Below are positions 26,995 through 35,937 of a stretch of 64,000 bases of DNA, one piece after another. The position numbers and the translations under genes are program-made. The stretch spans positions 1-64,000 of the forward strand of contig JAWLCL010000006.1 in NCBI GenBank assembly GCA_041687255.1, in the 5' to 3' direction. This DNA comes from Mariniphaga sp041687255. Its GTDB lineage: Bacteria; Bacteroidota; Bacteroidia; Bacteroidales; Prolixibacteraceae. The stretch's first letter is position 1; every line of letters starts with the position of its first letter. The notes under the pieces are model-generated. The model was given only the letters and a program-made list of their open reading frames with translations. It had not been told where the DNA came from and did no database searches.

Positions 26995-28177
26995 CCACAG
27001 CTACCACATCGAAATCGATGTTCAGCAAAAACGTCCGAAGGGGGAAATTGCCTGCGGAGATGTTTTTATGTCGGATATTTTCAGGGAAGAAGGCCGCACC
27101 ATTCTGGCCCTCAGCGATGGTATCGGCCACGGAATTAAAGCAAGTGTATTGGCCCAGCTCACTGCTACCATGGCGCTTAAATATGCCCGGTTTCATACTA
27201 AACCTGAAATCTTCTCACGCATTATCATGGAGGCGCTTCCCAAAAGCAGCGATGGCAAAGAAAGCTACGCCACTTTTACAATCATTGAATTGGAAACCGA
27301 CGGTCAGGTAAGGATAATAAACTACGATAATCCGCCGGTGTTAATTATCCGCAACGGAAAATTGTTTCAACCTGAGGAATACGAACTGGAAGTAAGGGGA
27401 AAGGAAAACATCGGCAAGGTACTGCGCTGCCGTGAATTTATTGCCCGCAAGGAAGACCGGATTATGTTTTTTACCGATGGAATGGCGCAGGCCGGGCTCG
27501 GTAAAAAACGTTTCCCCCTGGGGTGGGGCACTGAAAATATTTACAACTTTGCTTTAAACCAGGTAAACCGTATGCCTACCATATCGGCGTCCAAACTTGC
27601 CCGGAAGCTCATTAACCAGGCTGCACTGAACGACGATTTTGAAGTGAAGGATGATACCACCTGCGGAGTTATCTATTTCAGGGAACCGAGGAAATTCATG
27701 CTCATTACCGGACCACCTTTTTATAAAATCAAAGATTACGACTTTGCCGACCGCATTAAAAGTTTCAAAGGGAAAAAAATTATTTGCGGAGGCACCACTG
27801 CTGAAATCATAGCCCGCGAGCTGGACCTTCCTGTTGAAATCCAGCATACGGCAAAAATCGCCGGCATGTTACCTCCCATTGCACAAATGGAAGGATTTGA
27901 AATGGTAACCGAAGGCATCCTTACCCTTGGGAAAGTGGAGGAAATACTGGAAAATTACAACAGCGACACCCGCCTGCAGGATAGCCCGGCAGAAAAAGTA
28001 GTAAGACTGCTGCTGCAACACGACAGTATTGAAATTATAGTGGGAACACGCATTAATTGGGCCCACCAGGATCCCGAGCAGCCCCTGGAACTGGAGCTAA
28101 GAAAAATTGTGGTAAAAAGGATAGTGAAAATACTGATGAACAAGTTTTTTAAACATGTGGAAATGGAATACCTGTAA
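26978..28177 (+). CDS. SpoIIE/PP2C-family serine phosphatase with extra C-terminal domain
   Basis: 399 residues. The phosphatase core (about 10-230) shows ALSDGIGHG, DNPPVLIIRNG, MFFTDGM and DDTTCGV, the metal-binding Asp motifs of the SpoIIE family. A C-terminal region (about 235-399; FMLITGPPFYKIKDYDFA, then ICGGTTAEIIARELDL) is not recognised but looks like an alpha/beta domain. It is the expected counter-enzyme to the RsbW-like kinase at 25142-25558, arguing for a partner-switch controlling hydrogenase or fermentation genes. Confidence 0.88.
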   Translation: MVTTNNHSYHIEIDVQQKRPKGEIACGDVFMSDIFREEGRTILALSDGIGHGIKASVLAQLTATMALKYARFHTKPEIFSRIIMEALPKSSDGKESYATFTIIELETDGQVRIINYDNPPVLIIRNGKLFQPEEYELEVRGKENIGKVLRCREFIARKEDRIMFFTDGMAQAGLGKKRFPLGWGTENIYNFALNQVNRMPTISASKLARKLINQAALNDDFEVKDDTTCGVIYFREPRKFMLITGPPFYKIKDYDFADRIKSFKGKKIICGGTTAEIIARELDLPVEIQHTAKIAGMLPPIAQMEGFEMVTEGILTLGKVEEILENYNSDTRLQDSPAEKVVRLLLQHDSIEIIVGTRINWAHQDPEQPLELELRKIVVKRIVKILMNKFFKHVEMEYL

Positions 28178-28178
28178 A

Positions 28179-28209
28179 AAAAAACTACCGCAAATTGCAG
28201 TAGTTTTTT
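28179..28209 (+). terminator. Rho-independent terminator after the SpoIIE gene
   Basis: AAAAAACTAC (28179-28188) pairs with GTAGTTTTTT (28200-28209), with an inner GCAA/TTGC pair. It starts 2 nt after the stop codon and ends in a T-run. Confidence 0.85.
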
Positions 28210-28440
28210 AAGCGCCCATAATTAACCGTTTCTGGTTTTTCTCTAAATCTAAGTTGAAAGATGGTTTAATTCCCACTCGTCATTCTCAAATATTAATTTC
28301 AATTTGATGGAACAAAGGAAAACAAAACCATCAACATATTTCGAGTTAAAAAACTGAATCACAGGGTAACCTTTGCCGATTGTTAAGGAAAAAAAGACTG
28401 ACAGTATCGGCAAAATACCATCCAAGCCTCTATTTTTTTT

Positions 28441-28662
28441 TTAGTCCAATAGCATAAGCCGGTAGACAGCAAACACATAATCTATTGCCCCATCAGGCGA
28501 CAAATCCTTCAGAAACGACATTCGAATGAAAATATTTTCCAACCTGTCAGCAACAGGTCCACCGGAAATGTATAGGCTTTGTTTAAGGCTCCAAAACAAC
28601 CATCGGACAATAGTTTCGTCAGGAATCATATATAGGTAGAAAAGAGAAATCCTCCCATGCAC
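28441..28662 (-). CDS. Possible small protein, unrecognised
   Basis: At most 73 residues from a GTG; a shorter ATG start gives about 62 (MIPDETIVRWLFWSLKQ). No family is recognised. It is the only open frame of note in 28210-28728. Without a promoter or a clear ribosome site, it may be chance. Confidence 0.25.
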   Translation of the reverse strand: MHGRISLFYLYMIPDETIVRWLFWSLKQSLYISGGPVADRLENIFIRMSFLKDLSPDGAIDYVFAVYRLMLLD

Positions 28663-28728
28663 CTGAATGTTTCAAAACAAATTTGCAATTCCTTTTTTTT
28701 CACCATTGATTACCACCCGGCACACAAC

Positions 28729-28752
28729 AAAAAAGGAGCTGATTTCAGCCCC
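28729..28752 (-). terminator. Terminator of the dihydroorotate-dehydrogenase-like gene
   Basis: Read on the minus strand, GGGGCTGA and TCAGCTCC form a stem (one G-U pair) followed by six T. It lies 12 bp past the stop codon at 28764. Confidence 0.8.
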
Positions 28753-28763
28753 TTCACCGGTAA

Positions 28764-29777
28764 TTATACTGCCGGATATTTTTTAAATACTTCTTCCGAC
28801 TTCATAAGAATGTCGACGTACTGACCTCGCTGATAAATAAAAGGATCTTTAAGTTTTTTCCGTGAAAGGTTACCCCTGAAATCATCCAGTGACTTGTATT
28901 CATGAGCATCCATCCATTTATTCAAATCGATTAAAATGTCTGAAATCACACTGGGTTTATTTTTATATAGGGTACTTACCACCTGAACGGCATCGGCTCC
29001 GGCAAGTATCATTTTAATTACGTCCCTTGCATTGTATATTCCTCTGGATGCACATATGCTTCCGTCGAGATTACCGTACAAAAGACCTGCAAAACGTAAC
29101 GCCAGCAAATTGTCGTTCCGGTTGCTCAGGTTCCATGGAAATTCGAACGATGCCGTTTCAATATCAATATCGGGATGAAAAAAGCGGTTAAACAGCACAT
29201 AGGCATCAGCGCCAGCTTCATCGATACGCTTAATAAAGTTGAGTGGGTTAGTATAAAACAGACTGATTTTTACACTTACCGGAATATTAACAGCCTTTTT
29301 AACTGACTCAACAATTTGCACCTGCCTCGCTTCAACCAAGTTACCAGGTTCTTCAAAATACCCCGGGGTGGCGTAGAGGTTCAATTCCAGCCCGTCGACA
29401 CCGGTTTTCTCCAGTTCTTTTGCATACTCAATCCAGGTCGATTCATAGATGGCATTTAAGCTGGCAATAACCGGTATATTAACTTTTTTCTTTAATTTCT
29501 CAATATTGTACAGGTGCTCCCGGGGACCGGCATGCTCAATGTTTGGAAACAGGCGTTCCTGTTCTGCATTACGAAACTCATATTCACTCATATCTTCCGA
29601 CATCTGCAGGTTTTCGAGCTGTATCTGCTCTTCAAACAACGATTTGTATACAATAGCACCGATGCCGGCTTCTTCAAGCTGCTCTGCTATCCCGGGTTTC
29701 ATCACAAGATTGCAGGAACCAAGAATAAGGGGACTCTTCAGTTTTATACCCATATAGGTAGTTGATAGATTTGCCAT
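28764..29777 (-). CDS. Dihydroorotate dehydrogenase-like FMN protein
   Basis: 337 residues with the TIM-barrel layout of the PyrD class: N-terminal KSPLILGSCNL, substrate-side PVIASLNAIY, VKISLFYTNP and the phosphate-binding GADAVQVVSTLYKNK. The usual pyrimidine active-site neighbourhood is not clear, and no PyrK or pyr gene is adjacent. Annotations of this family are generic; it may oxidise another substrate. It is convergent with the SpoIIE gene and has its own terminator. Confidence 0.82.
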   Translation of the reverse strand: MANLSTTYMGIKLKSPLILGSCNLVMKPGIAEQLEEAGIGAIVYKSLFEEQIQLENLQMSEDMSEYEFRNAEQERLFPNIEHAGPREHLYNIEKLKKKVNIPVIASLNAIYESTWIEYAKELEKTGVDGLELNLYATPGYFEEPGNLVEARQVQIVESVKKAVNIPVSVKISLFYTNPLNFIKRIDEAGADAYVLFNRFFHPDIDIETASFEFPWNLSNRNDNLLALRFAGLLYGNLDGSICASRGIYNARDVIKMILAGADAVQVVSTLYKNKPSVISDILIDLNKWMDAHEYKSLDDFRGNLSRKKLKDPFIYQRGQYVDILMKSEEVFKKYPAV

Positions 29778-30012
29778 GTTTCAATGATTTTTTTATTGTT
29801 ATAATTAAATAAAGAACAAAATTTGGACAAAGAAAGTTTGAACCAATATAATGATTCTTATTATCGTTCCCAAATCCATAAAGAAGTTTAACAACCTCAC
29901 CTCACAATTAATGAATCTAAGTTTTTCTGAAAGGAATTTGCTCCGGGAAACATCCTGCGTCTTTCCTTAGTATACAGGTATAAATGAATTAAATGTACGC
30001 TGCCAATGTTCC

Positions 30013-30807
30013 TTATTTTCCCGTTTTTGTATCACTTCCTGCCAATATTCCCCCGTCAACGGTTAATTCAATACCTGTTATATACTTACTCTCATCACTT
30101 GCCAGATACAAAGCAGCATACGCCACATCCCTGGTATCTCCGAAATGCCCCATGGGTATTCCTGATTCAATTTCTTTGATAGTTCGTTGCCGTTGCTCCC
30201 CTTCTCCAAGAATAGCATCCCACATTGGTGTCATAATAGCGGCCGGATGAATGCTGTTGCATCGTATATTGTACCTGTTTTCTGCACAGTACAAAGCAAC
30301 ACTTTTCGTATGGTTTCTAACCGAAGCTTTGCTGGATGCATAAGCAACGGCTCCCGGTATTCCTACCACTCCGCTCCTGGATGAAATATTTACAATACTT
30401 CCTCCTTTTTCTTTCATGAGTCTGATGGCATACTTGCAACCAAGCATTACCCCGGTGGAATTTATCCTATGAACTTCTTCCCATGATTTCAAGTCGGCGT
30501 TTTCTGCATCCCACGGACCTGATGATTCTACAAATCCTGTAATTCCTGCATTGTTTATTAAAATATCGAGGCTTCCATAATGTTCAGCAATGTACTCAGC
30601 AGCAGCTATCCAACTGGCTTCATCCCCTGCATCCAGATGGATGTAATCAGCTTTGCCACCTAACTTTTGAGCTGTTGAAATGCCTTCTTCATCCCGAATG
30701 TCTGACAAAATTACGACAGCACCTTCTTTGTGAAACAATTCAGCGGTAGCTTGTCCTATCCCACGCGCAGAACCTGTAATCAGCGCTGTTTTGTTGAGCA
30801 GTCTCAT
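30013..30807 (-). CDS. SDR-family oxidoreductase
   Basis: 264 residues from the ATG at 30807 (MRLLNKTALITGS), preferred over a GTG nine residues upstream. The Rossmann motif TGSARGIG, NNAG, and the catalytic Ser and YASSK motif are present, as is the C-terminal TVDGGILAGS typical of classical SDRs such as glucose 1-dehydrogenase or 3-oxoacyl reductases. It is NAD(P)-dependent; the substrate cannot be assigned. It is monocistronic. Confidence 0.88.
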   Translation of the reverse strand: MRLLNKTALITGSARGIGQATAELFHKEGAVVILSDIRDEEGISTAQKLGGKADYIHLDAGDEASWIAAAEYIAEHYGSLDILINNAGITGFVESSGPWDAENADLKSWEEVHRINSTGVMLGCKYAIRLMKEKGGSIVNISSRSGVVGIPGAVAYASSKASVRNHTKSVALYCAENRYNIRCNSIHPAAIMTPMWDAILGEGEQRQRTIKEIESGIPMGHFGDTRDVAYAALYLASDESKYITGIELTVDGGILAGSDTKTGK

Positions 30808-31035
30808 TTTGTTATTTATGTTTGTTAATTCCACTGTCCGGTAGTGGTTTGTTTAAATATACAAAAACAATCACACGTATTATTTAATTTAATTCAGAAA
30901 TCCTAAGAATAATATCAATAGCAAATCCTTCATTTCATGAACAGAATTTGCATTCCAAATATTTCTCATCTGAAAACTTTAGGGAGTGCCTAATCCCACG
31001 AATGGCGCCCAAACTACAAGTTCCAATTTTTTGGC

Positions 31036-31128
31036 TATTTTTGAATAAATAAAAAGAATGAACCAACATGTGTCTAAAAACAATTTGGCGTTGAATGGCT
31101 TTCATAGTTTTTGAAAGCCATTCTTTTT
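31036..31128 (+). ncRNA. Candidate small RNA or terminated leader
   Basis: A TAnnTTTG box (TATTTTTG, 31036-31043) is followed about 80 nt later by a strong terminator: AATGGCTTTC (31094-31103) pairs with GAAAGCCATT (31113-31122), then CTTTTT. No open frame lies between. The rest of 30808-31375 shows no gene. It could be an sRNA or an attenuator of the gene at 31376. Confidence 0.4.
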
Positions 31129-31375
31129 AACAGAAACTTATTTTGCCCGGTTAAACTAAAAGTTTCAGGCGCATATTTTTTATAATTTACTTACAATTGA
31201 TTTCAAGCGATAAAATTTGAATTTTCTACATCTGCTGTAGAAACTCGCCACATTAAAAAAAATAACCAAAAAAGATCATTACTCATATCCAACTATGCAG
31301 CAATACGTTAACCATTTATAATTTCAGTGGCACAAGGATTGAATTTTAATATAAAGAATATCTGAAAAATAAAAA

Positions 31376-31585
31376 ATGATAAAAGAAAACGCCAGTATGA
31401 AATTATGGGAGGCATGTTTGGATAAGTCTCTGTTTAAGGATTTGCTCGAAGAAATTGTCAGCAATACCAGCAGTAAATATTTCTTCGATGTGGTTGAATA
31501 TTGCTACGAAAGATATTCCCATATTTACCCCGATGTATTGTTAGATGTTTTTTCGGATTATAGAAAAAACAGCATTATTAAATGA
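31376..31585 (+). CDS. Small hypothetical protein
   Basis: 69 residues, acidic and helical (LWEACLDKSLFKDLLEEIV, then YCYERYSHIYPDVLLDVFSDY). No family is recognised. A plus-strand terminator at 31647-31679 and the AT-rich upstream region support a real transcript. Confidence 0.5.
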   Translation: MIKENASMKLWEACLDKSLFKDLLEEIVSNTSSKYFFDVVEYCYERYSHIYPDVLLDVFSDYRKNSIIK

Positions 31586-31646
31586 GGTTAAAATCGTAGG
31601 CTAAAGACACACAACACAAATATATTCTAATTATTTATCTGAAAAT

Positions 31647-31679
31647 GCTCTTATCCCCGGGAATAAGAGCTTTTCTTTT
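31647..31679 (+). terminator. Rho-independent terminator
   Basis: GCTCTTAT (31647-31654) pairs with ATAAGAGC (31663-31670), followed by TTTTCTTTT. It serves the small gene ending at 31585. Confidence 0.85.
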
Positions 31680-31787
31680 GTCAACTTCATTTATTTCTTC
31701 AAATCTTAAATTCAGCTCAATTGGCAAAAAACTTCAGAGTAATCAATTTGTCACATCTTCTTTAAATATTAATCGAGTTCTATATTA

Positions 31788-31795
31788 TACCTTTG
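31788..31795 (+). promoter_or_regulatory. Probable -7 box of the DUF2200-like gene
   Basis: TACCTTTG fits TAnnTTTG and lies 20 bp before the ATG. Confidence 0.45.
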
Positions 31796-31815
31796 TATAC
31801 TTAAAATTTCAATAA

Positions 31816-32181
31816 ATGAATATGATATCCGAACATGATAAAAGGATAGCAAAAATGACATTTGCTTCTGTATATCCACACTATCTCAACAAAGTGGAAA
31901 AAAAAGGAAGAACAAAGGAAGAATTGCATCAGGTTATTGAATGGCTTACCGGATATAACGACAACCAATTACTAAAACTCGTAGAAAAAAAAGTGACTTT
32001 TGAACAATTCTTTAATAGTGCAAAACTAAACCAAAATGCACACCTTATTACTGGAATAATCTGTGGCTATCGGGTTGAAGAAATCACAAATCCATTAACG
32101 CAACAGGTAAGGTACCTTGACAAGCTGGTTGACGAACTGGCAAAAGGCCGAAAAATGGAGAAAATATTAAGAGCCGGTTAA
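31816..32181 (+). CDS. DUF2200-family protein
   Basis: 121 residues. Conserved features of the family are visible: ASVYPHYLNKVEKKGRT near the start, IEWLTGY, then an ICGYRVEEI motif. Function is unknown. The family-typical C-terminus (MEKILR) is present, so the protein is complete. Its stop coincides with the point where the opposite-strand hydrolase gene loses homology, suggesting this gene arrived by an insertion that removed the rest of that gene. Confidence 0.85.
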   Translation: MNMISEHDKRIAKMTFASVYPHYLNKVEKKGRTKEELHQVIEWLTGYNDNQLLKLVEKKVTFEQFFNSAKLNQNAHLITGIICGYRVEEITNPLTQQVRYLDKLVDELAKGRKMEKILRAG

Positions 32182-32377
32182 TGCTAAAACCGCCCGGACC
32201 TCCGTGAAGGTTAATCAAAAGCGGCCCTTTTTCATTCTCCCGCATCCGGATATATAAACCGGATTCCGGAACTTTTATCATCAGTTCTTCATCAACAAAC
32301 GTTTCCTTTCTCTCTTCATTTCCACAAGAAAAAAAAATAAAACCGAAAAGACAGCAATATAAAAACCTTCCAATCAT
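32182..32377 (-). pseudogene. Truncated lipoprotein alpha/beta hydrolase (proline iminopeptidase-like) remnant
   Basis: About 65 residues survive: a lipoprotein signal with lipobox-like FFSCGN, then the oxyanion-hole motif PLLINLHGGPGGFS typical of proline iminopeptidases. The sequence then runs into antisense of the DUF2200-like gene and ends. The catalytic triad is missing. The start overlaps the VOC gene stop by 4 bp, so it was once the second gene of that operon. Confidence 0.75.
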
Positions 32378-32757
32378 TTTCTAAATTCAATTAATTCTAT
32401 TGGTGCACCATTATGCTCTATCATAGCTACCCGTACCCCACCACTTGGAGCATTTGGGCGGGTTAAAACATGAAAATCGTTCCGCTCAAGTTCCTTATCC
32501 AGGTCGTCGACCTCAAAGGCTACATGCGGAACTGTTTTAATAAGTTCGTGTAATTCACAATCCGGATCAAACCGCATCCATTCTACTCCAAAAGGACTCT
32601 GCTCAAAACCGGAGGTATAAAATTTCAGGTGCGGTAAGTAGTTTTCTCCGGGCTTTACTTCTGTTGTCGGAATTCCAATGTGGTGAAAATGCCACCCCAG
32701 TTTTGCAACTACCCAAGGTAACTCATCATCTGCCCTTTTAGTTTCAGTTCTTTTCAT
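32374..32757 (-). CDS. VOC-family (glyoxalase/bleomycin-resistance fold) protein
   Basis: 127 residues. The vicinal-oxygen-chelate repeat begins at WHFHHIGIPT and ends GAPIELIEF; the metal-ligand His and Glu positions are visible. The substrate is unknown. Confidence 0.82.
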   Translation of the reverse strand: MKRTETKRADDELPWVVAKLGWHFHHIGIPTTEVKPGENYLPHLKFYTSGFEQSPFGVEWMRFDPDCELHELIKTVPHVAFEVDDLDKELERNDFHVLTRPNAPSGGVRVAMIEHNGAPIELIEFRK

Positions 32758-33066
32758 AATATCACGGTTGATTTACATACAGTAGCCGAAATATTCTTAT
32801 ACAAAATCATTGAATTTAGGTAAAATGAAAAAGATTCTGGTGACAAAATGGTTCTGCTTTTCTAACTTTTAAGTTAAAATTCAACTCCTCTTCAACTGAT
32901 TCCAGAGCTTATCTGTAATTACCCAGACGTACAACTCCAAAAACCTGACTTCATTATAGACTAAAATTTGCTTTTTACCACCAAAATATAATAGCACAAA
33001 AAAAAATCTATCCGTTTACTATCCCTTCCTGAAATCCAGACAGGCAAAAATTTTAATTAAAAAAAA
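32758..33066. other. Intergenic, nothing recognised
   Basis: AT-rich spacer between the VOC and pentapeptide genes. No gene, hairpin or array is evident. Confidence 0.4.
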
Positions 33067-33651
33067 TTATCTGCTGCCTTCAATTTGTATGTCGTATTTA
33101 TCCAAAAGCCCCAACACACCCGGTACTGAAAACTTGGCACGGCGGACACGGTTTCGTTCAGGGTCGATGGAATAGTTAAAACTTGTTCGAAAATCTGCTT
33201 TCTCAACAATGGTGTTGTCAAAAACTGCATTTTTTAAATCACAATTTTCAAAAACTGCTCCTGTCAAATCACATTCACCGAAGTCGACTTCCTGCAGATT
33301 CGAATCTTTAAACATCATTTTTTTTATCCTTTTCCTGAAAAAAGAAGAACTGTTTAACAGGCATCCTTCAAACGAAATGGAAAGTCCGAATTCATTGCAG
33401 TTATCAAAATGCAATCCCAACATTTTACATCCTGAAAACAACACATCACGGAAGGCAGTTCCCGTCAGCCGGCATAAACTTAAATTACAGTTTATGAACC
33501 GGCATTCCGTGAAATTTATTTCTGAAAGGTCGTTAGCTGAAAAATCGCAGTTATTGAATATGCAGTTATCGTATTCACCTTTATTTAAAGGTTCCGACTG
33601 GAAATGGTTGTTATTGAAAGTATAATCTTCTGTATAGTCCATATTCCTCAT
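33067..33651 (-). CDS. Pentapeptide-repeat protein
   Basis: 194 residues. Regular five-residue turns such as CIFNNCDFSANDLSE and CDLTGAVFENCDLKNAVF give a right-handed quadrilateral beta-helix. The layout with a short break near residue 105 resembles the Qnr/AlbG group, which protects DNA gyrase, but specificity cannot be inferred. An ATG three codons later (33642) is equally possible, since AGGA lies just before it. Confidence 0.85.
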   Translation of the reverse strand: MRNMDYTEDYTFNNNHFQSEPLNKGEYDNCIFNNCDFSANDLSEINFTECRFINCNLSLCRLTGTAFRDVLFSGCKMLGLHFDNCNEFGLSISFEGCLLNSSSFFRKRIKKMMFKDSNLQEVDFGECDLTGAVFENCDLKNAVFDNTIVEKADFRTSFNYSIDPERNRVRRAKFSVPGVLGLLDKYDIQIEGSR

Positions 33652-33759
33652 AATTTACCAGAATTAAGTCCTAAAGGTGAAATAAAAAAAAAATAAATCC
33701 CTCATCCAGGGGCTCCAAAATTTATTGGACATTACGAACGGGAGACCTGCGGGTTGAAT

Positions 33760-34227
33760 CTATTTTTTATCATATGCCTTGTTTAATAAACTATTCACCT
33801 GAATAATTTTCCAAACACCATTTTTTTTCTCCCAAATTTTTGATGAAGTTTCTCTAACAGTATCTCCAACGCTTACTCTTAAATACAATTGACTTACGTA
33901 ATCATAGCCAATTTTTGAAGTAAGTAATTTTTGTTCGGTTATTGTTTCAATTACCTGCTTTTTCGGCAAGTGCGGACAAAATTGAACCAATTGTTCATAG
34001 GAAAAACTTTTTACAGATCCTGAAAATGCAATTTCAGACATTTGAACATTTTTATCGAATGCCATTAATATTTCATCGCAATTTTCATTGCCTGCCACAT
34101 ACTTTTTTTGAAAGGTTCTGGCAATTTCTTCAAATTCAATTTGTTGGTTTGCAGTGATGGAGTTTTGTGCATTGGTGGTGCAGGTCCAGATTACCACCAG
34201 TAGGGTTCCTATAAAATATTTTTTCAT
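33760..34227 (-). CDS. Secreted NTF2-like (DUF4440-type) protein
   Basis: 155 residues. A signal peptide (about 1-20, ending CTTNAQ) precedes a cone-shaped NTF2-like domain with RETSSKIWEKKNGVWKII near the C-terminus. Function is unknown; it may bind a small ligand in the periplasm. Confidence 0.7.
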   Translation of the reverse strand: MKKYFIGTLLVVIWTCTTNAQNSITANQQIEFEEIARTFQKKYVAGNENCDEILMAFDKNVQMSEIAFSGSVKSFSYEQLVQFCPHLPKKQVIETITEQKLLTSKIGYDYVSQLYLRVSVGDTVRETSSKIWEKKNGVWKIIQVNSLLNKAYDKK

Positions 34228-34356
34228 GGGGACTAATTTTATAAGTAGACCAACGTTTTACAACATAAAAGGGTTGAAATTTCGGGGAGTATATTTATCC
34301 ATTGAAAAGAATGCAGGTGTCGCAATCAACCTGCTGTCCGAAGAATTTCAATGACT

Positions 34357-34500
34357 CAGGAATTCATTCCGGCGATTAAATCAATGAAGCCACCTCTCTC
34401 CCACTTACCGGGCTGCTCCGTGTCTGAAAGATTCAGAAATCACCTGTTTTTTGCATATACAAGTGCTAAGCCTTTAGCAAAGATTTAATTCAACACGGAC
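34357..34500. repeat. Dispersed intergenic repeat, copy 1
   Basis: ATTCATTCCGGCGATTAAAT and following CAATGAAGCCACCTCTCTCCC resemble stretches at 39050-39110 and 40572-40630. Non-coding. No gene is seen in 34228-34531. Confidence 0.4.
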
Positions 34501-34531
34501 TTCCTCTTCAGTGAGATAAACATGTCAAAGC

Positions 34532-35893
34532 TTACATACAATTGAAAATTATTTCCTTCCCGGTCTTCATTCCCGGTGTACCTGACCAGGTAATTGTTTT
34601 TCCATTGATATCAACTGATATTTTATCTTCCCGAATCGTAATACTATCTGCTGCTGCAAAAAATACAACCTTTTTAACCTTCCAAATCTCGCCATCAACA
34701 ATAGTAAGCACTTTATTATTTGTGACAAATAAACTGTTATGTTTACCCGATGATAACCTGAGCATTGTTTTGTGCAGAATGATACTGTCGTTTAACGACT
34801 CGGCATTCATAGGATCGAATCCTTCAAACTGCGGATGATGATTAAAATGGAGTTGAATTTTTATCCCCTGCTGTGCATTAAAGTTGTTTAATGAAGCCTG
34901 ATGTTTCAAAATTTCCTGACCCGTGTGGTGACGACTCAACTTAAAATACATTGAATCGATTTCAATGGTTTCTTCCTGCGGTTTAAATTTGGAAATGAAA
35001 AAATCATAAAGCGATTCATTTTTAGAATAATATTCTTTTTGCCAATTGTCGTATTTTTTATCAAGAATGATGCACATGGCCATTCCCGAGGCAAGATGCC
35101 GGGTTCTTAAATTGTTACGTCCATATAATGGCGTTGTCAGGATTCCAAAAAAATGTTTCTGGTTATAATTGTCCTTTATTGTCCCATTAACTGATGTGAA
35201 CCGATTGTAAAATTTATACTCAGAATAAAATGCAGGCCCTTCCATATTTTCAACTGTTTTCTCATAATTTAAATAGTCTCCGATAATCTGCCCCCGCATT
35301 AACCTGCAACTGTAAAACTGATTCAATAAATGCCGGAATGTTTCTTCATCATTGTTAAAGCACATGCTGAACAGTAGTTTTTGTTCGTACAGCTTAATGC
35401 CATCGTTAACATGATTTTCGGGATAATTTAATAAAACAGCAGGGTTGTCAAACCCGATTTGCTTTACGTTATTACGTTGATACACGTGGTGCAATTCATG
35501 AAAGAGTTCAGCGTAAGCTTCATCTGTGCATGAATATCTGGAAGCTCCATAATCAACTATTGCAGTCAGGACTCCGTTAATCTCCACTTGCGTTGCCCCA
35601 AACAGTTCCAGGTGCCTTTGTTTACCGACATACAGTTCATCCGACAGCTGTATAAAATTTCCCGGAGGATTCGGATGTTTGTACAAAAAAGCAGGACCAT
35701 CGATCCGGAACAGGCATACCGGAGCCAGTTCCATCCCTTCCCATACTTCGTTTTTTGAATGCTCTGCCATTTCATAAAAATGAACAACCGATGCCAGATA
35801 CTGCCTGTCAATGGCAGTCAGTGGCTCCTGTGCACTTATAAACGCTTGATTAAACAATAGCAGACAAGCAATTATCAGATATTTAAAATTCAT
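34532..35893 (-). CDS. Secreted protein with HELHH motif, possible metallopeptidase
   Basis: 453 residues. A signal peptide (about 1-21) is followed by a mostly helical domain containing ELFHELHHVYQRN (about residue 130), which fits an HExxH zinc site in variant form, and a beta-rich C-terminal third. No known family is recognised with confidence. It lies 44 bp downstream of the GH127 gene on the same strand and may be co-expressed, though a shared role is not evident. Confidence 0.6.
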   Translation of the reverse strand: MNFKYLIIACLLLFNQAFISAQEPLTAIDRQYLASVVHFYEMAEHSKNEVWEGMELAPVCLFRIDGPAFLYKHPNPPGNFIQLSDELYVGKQRHLELFGATQVEINGVLTAIVDYGASRYSCTDEAYAELFHELHHVYQRNNVKQIGFDNPAVLLNYPENHVNDGIKLYEQKLLFSMCFNNDEETFRHLLNQFYSCRLMRGQIIGDYLNYEKTVENMEGPAFYSEYKFYNRFTSVNGTIKDNYNQKHFFGILTTPLYGRNNLRTRHLASGMAMCIILDKKYDNWQKEYYSKNESLYDFFISKFKPQEETIEIDSMYFKLSRHHTGQEILKHQASLNNFNAQQGIKIQLHFNHHPQFEGFDPMNAESLNDSIILHKTMLRLSSGKHNSLFVTNNKVLTIVDGEIWKVKKVVFFAAADSITIREDKISVDINGKTITWSGTPGMKTGKEIIFNCM

Positions 35894-35937
35894 AATTTTT
35901 ATTTTTACTGCCCCATGCGCTTCTTCTCAGCCCAAGG

